A stretch of DNA of 64,000 nt from Coprococcus ammoniilyticus (GTDB lineage Bacteria > Bacillota > Clostridia > Lachnospirales > Lachnospiraceae), in contig NZ_JAOQJS010000007.1 in NCBI RefSeq assembly GCF_025567345.1, positions 62,001-126,000 of the forward strand, given 5' to 3'. Each line of letters begins with the position of its first letter. Position 1 is the stretch's first letter. Made by a program: the position numbers and the translations under genes. The notes under the pieces were generated by a model. That model was not told the origin of the DNA. It was given only the letters and a program-made list of their open reading frames with translations, and made no database searches. Shown piece by piece: positions 52,227 to 62,368 of the stretch.

Positions 52227-54329
52227 CTACTTTTTCTTTGGAAAGTCCATATCGTATTCATACTGAAAACCATTTTTCTCATTCCCTTTGGAATCTGTAT
52301 AAGAATATGGTGCGATTCCTGTTGGTGTTAGATAAGCATCGTATACAGAACCTTTTTTACTCTTTATTCCTTTCACAAGTATTTTTTTACCGGCAAGCAA
52401 ATTTTTTACCTGAGCGTCGCTTAGAGTTACTCCTAAAGCCCTACCAAAGCCCATTCCACACTTGCCTACACAATACGCCCCATATTTACCCTTAACTACA
52501 TTCTTCCCGCATTTTGGGCATTCTCCGAAAACTTCCTGATCTTTCTTAAACAGACTCTTATCTTCTTCACTTACACTACTGTATGTGGCTACCAGATTAC
52601 CAACCATCTGGGTAATTTCCTCCATAAAAGATTCTTCCGCAACTTCACCTTTTGATACCTGTGCAAGTTCATTTTCCCAGTCCGCAGTTAATTTTGGGGA
52701 TTTAACCACATCAGGTAGAATAGTAATCAGTTTTATACCATCATCTGTTGGTATCATCTGCTTTTTTTCTCGCTTCACAAATCCATCTTTAACAAGTTTC
52801 TCTATAATATCTGCTCTAGTTGCCGGAGTCCCCAGACCTTTGCGTTCAACATCATCTGACATATCCTCACTTCCAGCTTTATCCATTGCAGCCAATAAGC
52901 TATCCTCGGTATAATGCTTTGGGGGCTGTGTATAATGCTCAGAGACTCTTGTATCTTCAACTAGAATATTCATACCTTCTGTAAGATCTGGCAGTTTATT
53001 TACATCATCTGTCTCCGTTTTTTCCTCAGTTGTCTTATATTTCTTTTTGAAAATATCATCAAAATCTTTCCATCCGTTCGAGATCACTTCCTTACCAGAT
53101 ACCTTAAATATATTTCCCTTGCAGTTAAACTCCGCCTTTGTTGAGTTATAAATATGTCTTGATGCTGTAGCGCACAATAGCCTGTTAGCACATAACGATA
53201 ATACTTTTATTTCACCAACAGGAACCTCTTTTAAATCCTGTTTTACAATCTCAACCGTTGGAATAATGGCATGGTGGTCTGTAACTTTTTTGCTATTTAA
53301 GACTTGATCAACAGCCGGATTAAACATAATGTCCTGATCAAATAGTGTCGAATTGAAAATAGCCTCTATTACATTCTTTGCAGTCTCCTCCATATCATCC
53401 GAAAGATATTGGCTATCCGTTCTCGGATATGTAACCAACTTTCTCTCATACAGATTCTGAGTATATTCAAGAGTCTGCTTAGCAGTAAATCCAAACAATC
53501 TATTCGCATCTCTCTGCAGCGTAGTAAGATCATATAGTCTCGGTGGAGATATCTTTTTCTCTTCCTTTACCACACTTGTAACAGTTGCCTGTTCATTTTT
53601 ACATTCTTTCGCAACACTATCCGCCTGGCTTTTATCACCAATATGTTCAGATACCGCATCTATCCCATTTCCAAGAATATGTGCTATATAATAAGTCTCT
53701 TTCTTGAAATCATTAATCTTCATTTCTCGATCCACCAACATAGCAAGTGTAGGTGTCTGAACCCTTCCAACCTTCAAGAGCTTATTGTACAGTACGGTGA
53801 AAAGTCTTGTACCATTAATACCTACGAGCCAGTCTGCCTTCTGTCTTGCGAGAGCTGATTCATATAAGTGATCAAATTCTCTTCCTGGCTTAAGATTATT
53901 AAACCCGTCTCTAATTGAAGACTCTTCCATCGAAGAAATCCATAAACGTTCAAAAGGTTTCTGACAACCAACCTTGTTATAAACTAACCTAAAAATAAGC
54001 TCTCCTTCTCGCCCCGCATCCGTTGCACAAACCAAAGATTCAACATCGTCTCTCATCATCAGCTCACTTAACACCTTATACTGTTTTATTGTGTCGTTTT
54101 TCACTTCATACGAAAATGAATCTGGAATAATTGGCAACGAATCATATGTCCATTTTTCATACTGTTCACCATAACTAGCGGGTTCCGACAACTCAATCAA
54201 ATGTCCAACACACCAAGAAACTATATAGCCATTTCCACTTCTATAACCATCGCCTGTCGTATCATTAGCGCCAATCACTTCAGCTATACTATTTGCAACA
54301 CTTGGTTTCTCTGCTATTACCAATTTCAT
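52227..54329 (-). CDS. topB: DNA topoisomerase III (element-encoded TopB)
   Basis: 700 residues, type IA topoisomerase. TOPRIM domain at the start (MKLVIAEKPSVANSIAEVIG; DAGREGELI), active Tyr in VTYPRTDSQYL, and a C-terminal zinc-like tail CPKCGKNVVKGKYGAYCVGKC. Element-borne TopB enzymes are thought to resolve DNA during conjugative transfer or replication. It precedes the giant gene by 9 bp, so the two are cotranscribed. Confidence 0.95.
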   Translation of the reverse strand: MKLVIAEKPSVANSIAEVIGANDTTGDGYRSGNGYIVSWCVGHLIELSEPASYGEQYEKWTYDSLPIIPDSFSYEVKNDTIKQYKVLSELMMRDDVESLVCATDAGREGELIFRLVYNKVGCQKPFERLWISSMEESSIRDGFNNLKPGREFDHLYESALARQKADWLVGINGTRLFTVLYNKLLKVGRVQTPTLAMLVDREMKINDFKKETYYIAHILGNGIDAVSEHIGDKSQADSVAKECKNEQATVTSVVKEEKKISPPRLYDLTTLQRDANRLFGFTAKQTLEYTQNLYERKLVTYPRTDSQYLSDDMEETAKNVIEAIFNSTLFDQDIMFNPAVDQVLNSKKVTDHHAIIPTVEIVKQDLKEVPVGEIKVLSLCANRLLCATASRHIYNSTKAEFNCKGNIFKVSGKEVISNGWKDFDDIFKKKYKTTEEKTETDDVNKLPDLTEGMNILVEDTRVSEHYTQPPKHYTEDSLLAAMDKAGSEDMSDDVERKGLGTPATRADIIEKLVKDGFVKREKKQMIPTDDGIKLITILPDVVKSPKLTADWENELAQVSKGEVAEESFMEEITQMVGNLVATYSSVSEEDKSLFKKDQEVFGECPKCGKNVVKGKYGAYCVGKCGMGFGRALGVTLSDAQVKNLLAGKKILVKGIKSKKGSVYDAYLTPTGIAPYSYTDSKGNEKNGFQYEYDMDFPKKK

Positions 54330-54342
54330 AGTTTTACCTCCT

Positions 54343-54370
54343 AAAAAAGTGGCAGTCTATCAACTGCCAC
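54343..54370 (-). terminator. Terminator between the DUF4366 and topB genes
   Basis: On the minus strand GTGGCAGT pairs with ACTGCCAC around a 6-nt loop, then TTTTTT. It separates the type IV secretion operon from topB. Confidence 0.85.
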
Positions 54371-54397
54371 CTATTGTATCTTATTGCATATTATTTA

Positions 54398-55801
54398 TTA
54401 CTCGTCCTGATCCGGATCATCATCTGTTTCCTCTAAGTCATCTTCATCGCTAAGCCCATACATCTCGTCGTCATTTGCTTCTGGCTTTCCCTTTTTCCCA
54501 GACAGCGCCTTATATCCGACAATCACTATAGCCATTACTCCAAATATAATCACATACAACCAAATGCCCAAACCTTTGCTTTCTTTCTTTTTGTCTGCAT
54601 CAGCATTAGCATCCTCAGTACTCTCTTCGGTTGTCGATTCATCCATATCTGGTGTTACTGTATCTTTATCTATATTATTTCCCTGGGCTACAGAATTCTG
54701 TGGCAATGTCTGCTCACCACTATTAACAAAATTCAGCAGGTTATCATTAGATACCGAAGTAAGGAAATAAACTGTACCATTTCCGTGAGTAACATCTACA
54801 CCATCATCGTCTGTATACGAAGCTGACATATCAATTACCAGAAAATACTGCTGTCCATCCCTTGTTACTATTGTATAAAACTGCTTTTTATTAACAGTCT
54901 TAGATATATCTTTTCCAGCTTCATCTGTTACTGATGTAACTGCTCCTGTTGATGGATTTGTAACAGTTGCACTACCATTATCCGGCAGGGAATCTGCAGG
55001 ATCCTCCGTGTTTTCCTCACTGCTTCCTTCTTCCGTGGTTTTATCCTTATAGTAGGGATTATTTACTGTATATACCGTGCTTGAATTTCCGGCATTATCA
55101 ATAGCATAAATATAAAAGTATTGATATGTAGAATCAAATTTCTGCAGTCTGACGGACACAACACCATTTTCATCTGGATCAAAACTATATTCATTGATAT
55201 ATATTTTTTTTACTCCACTTTCTGTATCGTATGTGAGAACTGTCAACAGACCCTCACTCACTGCTGCATTTAATGTTGGTGGCACTGTATCAAAGCATTT
55301 AATAAATCGATTCTTCTCGTATTCTTGCCCATTCATATCAGTCACTTTAACATATACTGTACAGTTCTCCGTAATCTCTATGGCTTTATCATCGGTAATA
55401 TCTACCCAGCTACCTGTTGATCCAATCTTTGCCTCAATAGTATTAATTTTGAACTTACTATCTCCATAGATTTTTTCAACCTTAACATTAACCATTGCTG
55501 AATCGTTATACCAACCAGCCTTTGCAAGAGCAATTGATATTTTAACCTTATACTTGTTATCATTTGATACCACCACTTCAGATGTAGTCTCTGAAGAGTT
55601 TGGATCCTTTGTAGATGGAGTTGTCTGTGTAGACTCAGTTGTTGCTCCTGTAGTCGCTTCTGTCGTCGTCTCTGTTGTAACTTCGGATCCAGAATCATCC
55701 TGTGCATAAACGGTGTAACCTTTAAAACCTCCTAAAAGTATTCCCACCAATGCGAAAGAAAAAATTAATTTTTTTAACATCTCATTCATCCTCTTATTCA
55801 T
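54398..55801 (-). CDS. CD1107-like surface protein (DUF4366) of the conjugation machinery
   Basis: 467 residues: a signal peptide (LIFSFALVGILLGGFKGYTV), a Thr/Ser/Glu-rich segment, two beta modules, the DUF4366 core (GKDISKTVNKKQFYTIV, GNGTVYFLTSVSNDNLLNF), a Thr/Glu-rich stalk, one membrane span (~415-435) and an acidic cytoplasmic tail. CD1107-like proteins are encoded in the transfer region of Tn1549-type elements and are probably on the outer face of the mating channel. Several close ATGs; CAGGAG touches the first, and the ATG at 55780 has better spacing. Confidence 0.88.
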   Translation of the reverse strand: MNKRMNEMLKKLIFSFALVGILLGGFKGYTVYAQDDSGSEVTTETTTEATTGATTESTQTTPSTKDPNSSETTSEVVVSNDNKYKVKISIALAKAGWYNDSAMVNVKVEKIYGDSKFKINTIEAKIGSTGSWVDITDDKAIEITENCTVYVKVTDMNGQEYEKNRFIKCFDTVPPTLNAAVSEGLLTVLTYDTESGVKKIYINEYSFDPDENGVVSVRLQKFDSTYQYFYIYAIDNAGNSSTVYTVNNPYYKDKTTEEGSSEENTEDPADSLPDNGSATVTNPSTGAVTSVTDEAGKDISKTVNKKQFYTIVTRDGQQYFLVIDMSASYTDDDGVDVTHGNGTVYFLTSVSNDNLLNFVNSGEQTLPQNSVAQGNNIDKDTVTPDMDESTTEESTEDANADADKKKESKGLGIWLYVIIFGVMAIVIVGYKALSGKKGKPEANDDEMYGLSDEDDLEETDDDPDQDE

Positions 55802-55810
55802 CTCCTGTTT

Positions 55811-56110
55811 CTAAAAAGTTGTAGCAGGAGAATTATCATCCCCTGCTACTTCAACATGCTGCGCATAGACAGTTATAAGAGTGTCTATAGCACTCTCTGG
55901 ATTTCCCTCTAATCCTACCTCCTTGAGTTTTGTTTTAAAAAGGAAATATTCCGTTCTATCTATCTTATCATTTAATTCCTGCAGCTTTGCATTCTCCTTG
56001 TTAAGCCTACTTCGTACCTTTTCATATTCAACAGTAAGCTTATTCACCTTATCCTGTTGTCTATCTCTTTCTATCTTCTGCTTTGCAATTTTATCTTCGT
56101 ATCTTTCCAC
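55811..56110 (-). CDS. DUF4315 protein
   Basis: 99 residues with a GTG start (VERYEDKIAK) preceded by AAAAGGAGC. A long coiled coil (~5-70) and a short helical end are typical for DUF4315, encoded between the CwlT-like and DUF4366 genes in Tn1549-like elements. Function unknown; a structural role at the mating channel is possible. The in-frame upstream extension overlaps the previous gene. A terminator-like stem overlaps its end. Confidence 0.8.
   Translation of the reverse strand: MERYEDKIAKQKIERDRQQDKVNKLTVEYEKVRSRLNKENAKLQELNDKIDRTEYFLFKTKLKEVGLEGNPESAIDTLITVYAQHVEVAGDDNSPATTF
55813..55849 (-). terminator. Hairpin overlapping the end of the DUF4315 gene
   Basis: On the minus strand GTAGCAGG pairs with CCTGCTAC, followed by AACTTTTT. 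It may attenuate transcription into the DUF4366 gene. Confidence 0.55.
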
Positions 56111-56123
56111 GTTCTTGCTCCTT

Positions 56124-58172
56124 TTACTTATACTTAGGTCTGATAAACGATGTGATTGGGAATCCACCTGTTGTATATCTAGTCTTTAACGCTACACATC
56201 CACCATTACTTTGTGATCCACTCACGCCGTCACTTGAAGTATTACCTCCAATAGTTGTAAATGTGCCATCTCCATTATTAGACACAACAACCTCTATATG
56301 TTCATTGTTTCCAAATAGAACAATATCTCCATACTTAGCCTCAGTGCTTGTAATGAATAAACCATTATTCTGTGCCCATGTATAAACTGCTCCACATCCA
56401 GCTACTTTGCCCCCATCGTAAAAAGCATCTCCATTGCCACTCTTATTAAAGCACCACCAGACAAACACGCAACACCATGGATAAGAGTCTCCACTTACTT
56501 CCTGTCCATAATAGTCTGTGTTATAAATAACGTTATTAGATCCTATTGGATTTTCTGTAATACCTATCTGATTTTGCGCTGTCTGCATAACTCCTGCAGC
56601 TCCATTTGCGACAACTATTGCTCCTCCTCCAACTGATGAACCACTTTTATACTTTTCAAGCCATTCTTCACCATATTCTTTATGACCATAGCTTGTCCAA
56701 CCACTTTTCTTTGCCTGTTCATTTGAATACTCAGTTGAAAGTTCCAGTGTCCATTTTGTGGCATTTTTGCCCTTCATAAATCCAAGCCAGCCACCACCAT
56801 AATTGTATGCCTGGGCAACAATTTGTAGATTATCATAATCATCAGCTCCATCCACACCCCATGTTTTCATATGGGAATAAAACACACGTATACCAATGTC
56901 TATTGATTTTTGCTCAGTTGTCCAGTCAGATGGCATGGTACTGTCATCCCACAATCCACTTTCCTTACATTGCATGAGATCTCCACCACAACTTGATGAA
57001 ATACCTCCTGATTCCTGTTGAATAGTCGCAAGAATAGCATTTACATAATCATTAAGATCTATATTGCTTGATGCATCGTTATTAGCTTTACATCGTTCTG
57101 TAACCCATTCTTTCCAATCCATAACCGCACTCGGAAAACCTGTGCCTATTATAGGTTGTGATGCAGAGTTATTTGAATCGCCACCAAATGACATAAGCAA
57201 TATCGGACCAGCAGCTCCAATCAGTGATATAACCAATGCGACTGCAGCAGTTGATACAATTGCTATCCTACCTAGAGGTGATGAAGCAAGCGCCTTAACA
57301 GACTCCCACAAGAATCCTGCCCCTTGCTTAATTTTGTCATACACATTTAAGCCTGTCGTATATGTAACAGTTGCCGTGCTTTTTGCTTTTTTTGCATTTT
57401 GATACTCTTTAATGGCATTTTTCATATACTTCTTTTTGACAGCTTTTTTCTGCAGATAACGATCATACATATTGCTATTTTTCCAAAGATCACTTTCTTT
57501 TGCCCTGTCAAGAGCAGTTTGGTAATTTATCTTTATAGCATTTTTGGCAATCTTATCTTCCTGTTTTATAAGCCTGGTTATATCTTTTTCCCGTCTTTGC
57601 TGACGCCAATACTTTGCCGTACTTGATACCGAATAGACTGTTGATGCCGCATCCGAAACCTTATTTGCTGCATCTGTCCAGGCATTTTGAATTCCCAGAC
57701 CTTTTTCATCATTTGCCATATCATCTGTCATATGAAGTGTTCTTTTACCAAATGATGCTGCTTGTGAAATAGCTGAATATTTTGCTCCTTCATGCAGTTT
57801 ACTCTCAGTACCCACTTCCACTCTAAGATCAGTCTTTAAACCTCCCTTTACAGAAGTTTTGATATTGTACTGTTGCCGGAGTTTTTTTTGTAACTTCTTT
57901 CTATGATCATGCAACTTTGTATCAGAAACACCCTCACTATGAAGTAATATTCTATTTGCTGCATCTTGATTAGTTTCTGGGACTTTTCTTCTCCTGTTTA
58001 CCAGTTTATCTCTGACTTCCCTACTCGCTTCAAGCGTTGTGTGCGTGGTTTTATTTGAAAGTTTCTGTGCACTCTCCGTATTTTCACTAGATAGTTTATT
58101 ACCACCATCTTCTACGTTTTTCAGAGTGTCACCTGCCATATCTGCCATCTTGCCCTTCAGATCATATCCCAT
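56124..58172 (-). CDS. CD1108-like cell-wall hydrolase (CwlT type) of the transfer system
   Basis: 682 residues: a basic cytoplasmic N-terminal ~300 residues, one membrane span (~320-340), a lysozyme-like transglycosylase domain (ILATIQQESGG with catalytic Glu, then QAYNYGGGWLGF) and a C-terminal CHAP/NlpC-like peptidase (YPWCCVFVWWCFN with catalytic Cys, NNEHIEVV with His). The pair cuts glycan and peptide of the wall to let the mating channel pass. AAGGAGG lies 7 nt before the ATG. Next to VirB4 as in Tn1549. Confidence 0.92.
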   Translation of the reverse strand: MGYDLKGKMADMAGDTLKNVEDGGNKLSSENTESAQKLSNKTTHTTLEASREVRDKLVNRRRKVPETNQDAANRILLHSEGVSDTKLHDHRKKLQKKLRQQYNIKTSVKGGLKTDLRVEVGTESKLHEGAKYSAISQAASFGKRTLHMTDDMANDEKGLGIQNAWTDAANKVSDAASTVYSVSSTAKYWRQQRREKDITRLIKQEDKIAKNAIKINYQTALDRAKESDLWKNSNMYDRYLQKKAVKKKYMKNAIKEYQNAKKAKSTATVTYTTGLNVYDKIKQGAGFLWESVKALASSPLGRIAIVSTAAVALVISLIGAAGPILLMSFGGDSNNSASQPIIGTGFPSAVMDWKEWVTERCKANNDASSNIDLNDYVNAILATIQQESGGISSSCGGDLMQCKESGLWDDSTMPSDWTTEQKSIDIGIRVFYSHMKTWGVDGADDYDNLQIVAQAYNYGGGWLGFMKGKNATKWTLELSTEYSNEQAKKSGWTSYGHKEYGEEWLEKYKSGSSVGGGAIVVANGAAGVMQTAQNQIGITENPIGSNNVIYNTDYYGQEVSGDSYPWCCVFVWWCFNKSGNGDAFYDGGKVAGCGAVYTWAQNNGLFITSTEAKYGDIVLFGNNEHIEVVVSNNGDGTFTTIGGNTSSDGVSGSQSNGGCVALKTRYTTGGFPITSFIRPKYK

Positions 58173-58190
58173 CCGGCGACCTCCTTAATT

Positions 58191-60668
58191 CTAACCTGCC
58201 TGCTCTGAAGCAGCTTCTGTCTCTGTCTTAGTCTCTGCCGGCTTTGTCGTAAGAAGTGTATACATAAGAGTGTCCTTAGGGAACCTATCAACAAAAGGCT
58301 GAACAATATCTCCAAAAAAAATGAGTCCTTCCCCTTGTCCAACATTCATCACGTATTTGATCTGATGCTGTGATATGTCAAGCTTCTGTGCAAGAATATC
58401 TCTATCGTCTGCACCCTGGTTGAGCATATACACAAAATCCGAGTTATCAAATATATTTTCGATTTCCTTTGAAGCAAGGAAATCCTTGACATTCTGTGTA
58501 ATTCCTGTCGGTATTCCTCCCCACTTTCTAAATCGCTTCCAGATCTCCATCGAATAAGCTGCTGTCAGCTCATCCTTTAAAAGCAGATGAAACTCATCTA
58601 TATAGAACCTTGTGAACTTATGCATTTCTCTGTTTACAGTTACTCTATTCCAAACTGCATCCTGAACTACAAGCATTCCAAGTTTTTTCAGTGTTTTTCC
58701 AAGTGATTTAATATCAAAGCAGATAATACGATTATCCAAATCAACATTTGTGTGATGATTGAACAAATTGTTACTTCCTTCCACATAAAGATACATACAC
58801 TGTGCTATATGCTGCGAAACCAGATCCTCTTTGTGTGATAAAAGCTCATTGTAAAGATCCTGAAGTATAGGCATATTTTCCGGCACTGGATTTTCAAAAT
58901 ATTTTGTATAAATCCTCGACACCGCAAAGTCAATTGCCGATTTTTCCTCAGGCTTCAATCCAGTCTTACCACCCACTACCAGCTCCATAAATGACAATAT
59001 AAAATCCGCTTTGAGGGATACTGGATCATCATCATCTGAATAATTAAGGTTAATATCCAGAGGATTAATATAATGCTTTGATGACTGTCCAATTTTTATA
59101 ACCTGTCCTCCCAGATAATTCACAAGTGGATAATACTCAGCCTCTGGGTCACAGATTAAAATATCATCCGTGGTCACAAGAAACGTGTTAAGTATTTCTC
59201 GCTTTGTTGCAAATGATTTACCCGATCCTGGTGTACCAAGTATCAATCCATTCGGATTTTTAAGCAGCTTTCTATCAGCCATGATCATCCCATTGGACAG
59301 GGAATTAAGTCCCATATAAAGGCTCTCTTTGGAATCCATAAAAAACTCCTGTGTTGTAAATGGAACAAACACAGCGGTTGAAGATGTAGTTAAATACCTC
59401 TTTTGCTTTATAAAATTCTTACCAAGGGGGAGTGATGATATAAGTCCCTGTTCCTGCTGGTGGTCCAGCTTACGCAGGGCGCAATTTGCTGACTGAATGT
59501 TATTTGAAAGTGTAAATCTGAAGTCTTTCATCTTCTGAAGATTTTCATTAAATGAGGTGATGAGGAAAGTCACCTTAAAAAGTCTCTCATTTCTCGACTG
59601 CATTTCTTTAAGCAGTCCATGAGCCTCCTCTGAATACGTTTCTATATCTGGCGGAATGATGTCCATGTCATATCCGCTTCGTATAGCTTTCTTCTGTTCC
59701 TCAATCTTCATCTTATTGATATCGGACAGCTTACCTTTAATATATTTCATAGCTTCTGTCTGATTAAGTGTATCAATATGCATTGTGACGCTTAATGCAT
59801 CTTCCATATTAAGAATGTCTGCAAGCATTTCATCGGAAATCTCTGGTGCAGATATTACAAGAAAATTTGTCGTTGCAAACATATCTCCGATTTTATAGTA
59901 ATCCTTCGCTCTAAAGTCAAACGATGTTGGTGTAATAAAATTCTTTGGTGTAAGTCCACTTTCAACCACATCCTTAAACGACTTCATCGCAAATTTTTCC
60001 AAAGAATCCTGATTAAGGTAGTCATGCATGATACGAAGTCTCTCCAAACCATTCACTGGCACACACTTACATCCAAGCAGCTTAAACTTATTGATTACAT
60101 CCGATTCGATCTTTGCCAATCTTGATACCGCCTGTTTCCTGTCACGAGCTTCAATACCGAAAACCAAGTATTTTGATTTCACAATTCCATTATTTCCTTT
60201 TTCAAGCTGATTCCTTAGATATGTCGCATATTCACGTCTTACTACATTGAATTCATCGTCCTGATCTGGAATAGATATAACTTTCTTATACTCCTCCATG
60301 TCCACTCTCTGATTAATAAAACAAAATTGAAAGTGTATTGTCTCATCAAAGTAATTCAAAAACTGGCAATACTCAGCAAATATATGTTGCTTTTCATCAT
60401 TCTGTGCAAGCTGATAATTTATGTCATAAAACTGCACCATCTTAGAATAAAAATTATCACCTATACGGCACAATCCATCTGGATATATCTGATCAAATGG
60501 TATCGTATCAATCGTATTTTCCGGCACACGACGCTTATCAAATTTCTCGACAATAATACGTGCAAGATTCGTAAGAGGATCCTTTTTCTTTGCGCCATGA
60601 TACGCCGTCTGATATGTAGGAATTCTTCCATTTTCCCTTCTAGGCTCGTTACTTTTTTTGTCTGCCAT
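58191..60668 (-). CDS. VirB4-like conjugation ATPase
   Basis: 825 residues. Walker A LGTPGSGKSFATK (~470), Walker B FYIDEFHLLL, and the ATPase C-terminal helices expected of VirB4/TraE/ConE proteins. It powers assembly of, and transport through, the type IV secretion channel at the membrane. The start overlaps the end of the PrgI gene by 20 bp. Confidence 0.95.
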   Translation of the reverse strand: MADKKSNEPRRENGRIPTYQTAYHGAKKKDPLTNLARIIVEKFDKRRVPENTIDTIPFDQIYPDGLCRIGDNFYSKMVQFYDINYQLAQNDEKQHIFAEYCQFLNYFDETIHFQFCFINQRVDMEEYKKVISIPDQDDEFNVVRREYATYLRNQLEKGNNGIVKSKYLVFGIEARDRKQAVSRLAKIESDVINKFKLLGCKCVPVNGLERLRIMHDYLNQDSLEKFAMKSFKDVVESGLTPKNFITPTSFDFRAKDYYKIGDMFATTNFLVISAPEISDEMLADILNMEDALSVTMHIDTLNQTEAMKYIKGKLSDINKMKIEEQKKAIRSGYDMDIIPPDIETYSEEAHGLLKEMQSRNERLFKVTFLITSFNENLQKMKDFRFTLSNNIQSANCALRKLDHQQEQGLISSLPLGKNFIKQKRYLTTSSTAVFVPFTTQEFFMDSKESLYMGLNSLSNGMIMADRKLLKNPNGLILGTPGSGKSFATKREILNTFLVTTDDILICDPEAEYYPLVNYLGGQVIKIGQSSKHYINPLDINLNYSDDDDPVSLKADFILSFMELVVGGKTGLKPEEKSAIDFAVSRIYTKYFENPVPENMPILQDLYNELLSHKEDLVSQHIAQCMYLYVEGSNNLFNHHTNVDLDNRIICFDIKSLGKTLKKLGMLVVQDAVWNRVTVNREMHKFTRFYIDEFHLLLKDELTAAYSMEIWKRFRKWGGIPTGITQNVKDFLASKEIENIFDNSDFVYMLNQGADDRDILAQKLDISQHQIKYVMNVGQGEGLIFFGDIVQPFVDRFPKDTLMYTLLTTKPAETKTETEAASEQAG

Positions 60669-61056
60669 GTGGACTTTTCACCCCTTTCCTTTTTGCACGT
60701 TTTTGTGCCATCATTTTTATTTCCTTTTTTCGCCGTTCATCGTAATACTCATAAATATTTTCAGCCTCTTCCACTCTTATCTGGGGATAAGCAAAGGTAT
60801 GTCTGATAAAGTTAAGCATATAGACTTCAAGTGGCAATCCATCTTTTTCTACAATTCCAAACAAAAAGAATGGCGCCATAATTGCTATAAGAACATAGAA
60901 AGCTGCCGTCGTCCCTATAGCGGCCCTAGCTATAAAATATCCAGGGAATCCTACAACAATGCCAAGTCCGAAACATATGCACTGTCTTTTTGTAAAATGA
61001 CCAATAAATTTGGTCTTGATATTTGTAAGATCCTTGGGAACATCTACGTAAGCCAT
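60649..61056 (-). CDS. PrgI family transfer protein
   Basis: 135 residues: VPKDLTNIKTKFIGHFTKRQ at the start, two membrane spans (~30-80), then a charged tail. PrgI-type proteins are small inner-membrane parts of Gram-positive type IV systems and adjoin virB4. The GxFTKRQ(L/C) motif is the family signature. Gene overlaps virB4. Confidence 0.88.
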   Translation of the reverse strand: MAYVDVPKDLTNIKTKFIGHFTKRQCICFGLGIVVGFPGYFIARAAIGTTAAFYVLIAIMAPFFLFGIVEKDGLPLEVYMLNFIRHTFAYPQIRVEEAENIYEYYDERRKKEIKMMAQKRAKRKGVKSPHGRQKK

Positions 61057-61106
61057 GTTTTTCCTCCTTTATTTTTCCTTCTGGACATTATGTCCAAAAG
61101 TTTCTA

Positions 61107-62084
61107 CTACGAAATAGCAAATATCTGCTTTGTTATTCCCTCACATTTAAACATTGTATATACAAGCAATATTGAAATTCCAACTGTACTCCAACAAGCT
61201 TTCGTCAATAGTTTGATAGCTGTAATCCCATTCTCAGGATCAAGCGTAATCGTATTTGGATCAAAAACATTTGCAACAAGAACTCCATAAATAGCAACAC
61301 ATATCATCATCAGCACCGCCTGCATTGCAAGAGCAAATACATTTTTCATATATCCGATACCAATATTAGACATATGGTGATTAGTGACTGTTGCCATGGG
61401 CAAAGGTGCCACAGCACAGTGCAGATATATTGAAATCATCCTGGAATATAAGATTATTGTGATAAGGATTCCCATAAATTTAATGATGACATCAATAAAC
61501 CATGTAGATACCGTTAGACTAATAAGACCGGAAACATCTCCACTCTCCGCATCCTCGTCCTGATCTCCATAGTTATCTGATAAATATTTAAGCAGCACTG
61601 ATCCTTGGGTATTATCTGTTACTTGCTGATTTAGCACCGTCGTAGTTTTACTAACCATTGATGCACCAATACCAAAAAAGCAATTACATATAGTTAAGGC
61701 GTTACTGATAAACCAAGCAGCAACTATTGTCTTTATCAACCACTTCATCAGCACCGATACAAAATCTATATCAGCAAGATTATTAGGCTGTACTAGCATA
61801 GATATAAGCTCCCATAACACGACAAAAGTGAAAACCGTTCCTGCTACAGGAAGCGCTACCTGTTCTGCAATCTTTACAATAAGTTCCCATATCGTACCTC
61901 CCTGCCAAGCATCTGGTGCGGTAGAAAGTTCAGTAGATATAGTTGCAACTTTTTCATTTAAATCAGACAACATATTACTAAGATTTGAATATGCGAGTTC
62001 ATAAAAAATGTCTCTAAATCCATTCATAAGTTTCTGAACCGTACTGTCAAATAGTCCAAGAAACACCGGTAATAATTGAAACAT
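61107..62084 (-). CDS. VirB6/TrbL-like membrane channel protein
   Basis: 325 residues with about six membrane spans, beginning LPVFLGLFDSTVQKLMNGF. It corresponds to the polytopic VirB6-like protein that lies between Maff2 and PrgI in Tn1549-type elements. It probably forms the inner-membrane channel with PrgI and VirB4. Family match is by position and topology plus the C-terminal part (ITLDPENGITAIKLLTKACW). Confidence 0.82.
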   Translation of the reverse strand: MFQLLPVFLGLFDSTVQKLMNGFRDIFYELAYSNLSNMLSDLNEKVATISTELSTAPDAWQGGTIWELIVKIAEQVALPVAGTVFTFVVLWELISMLVQPNNLADIDFVSVLMKWLIKTIVAAWFISNALTICNCFFGIGASMVSKTTTVLNQQVTDNTQGSVLLKYLSDNYGDQDEDAESGDVSGLISLTVSTWFIDVIIKFMGILITIILYSRMISIYLHCAVAPLPMATVTNHHMSNIGIGYMKNVFALAMQAVLMMICVAIYGVLVANVFDPNTITLDPENGITAIKLLTKACWSTVGISILLVYTMFKCEGITKQIFAIS

Positions 62085-62104
62085 TTTTATCTCCTTTAAA
62101 TATC

Positions 62105-62138
62105 ACAGCCACCTACTTTCGCAGATGGCTGTTTTTTT
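62105..62138 (+). terminator. Plus-strand hairpin with T-run
   Basis: ACAGCCA and TGGCTGT followed by seven T on the plus strand, opposite to the surrounding genes. It may end an antisense transcript or insulate the transfer operon. Confidence 0.5.
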
Positions 62139-62174
62139 ATTCGTGATGTATTTTGTAAATAGAGGTGCTTATAC

Positions 62175-62305
62175 TTAGCTAAGTGATGATGGAATCAGAT
62201 CCTTGAGCTTTGGTACAAGTAATGCACCAACAAGGATAACTCCAGCTCCTGCCATGAACTGTTTCATTCCCTGTGACTTTGATTGTGTGAGATAAAGAAG
62301 CAATA
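62175..62305 (-). pseudogene. Maff2 family protein, 3' part only
   Basis: The C-terminal ~43 codons, SKSQGMKQFMAGAGVILVGA then LLVPKLKDLIPSSLS, match the small Maff2 membrane protein of Tn1549-like elements (two spans, SKSQGMKQ between). The expected 5' half is absent and replaced by GC-rich sequence of the next element. Normally Maff2 lies upstream of the VirB6-like gene, as here. Probably disrupted by a nested insertion. Confidence 0.75.
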
Positions 62306-62368
62306 GAAGTGTAAAATTTTTTGCCGTTCCCATCCAGCACTTTCGCATTGTGCCGGACAGGTCGGGCA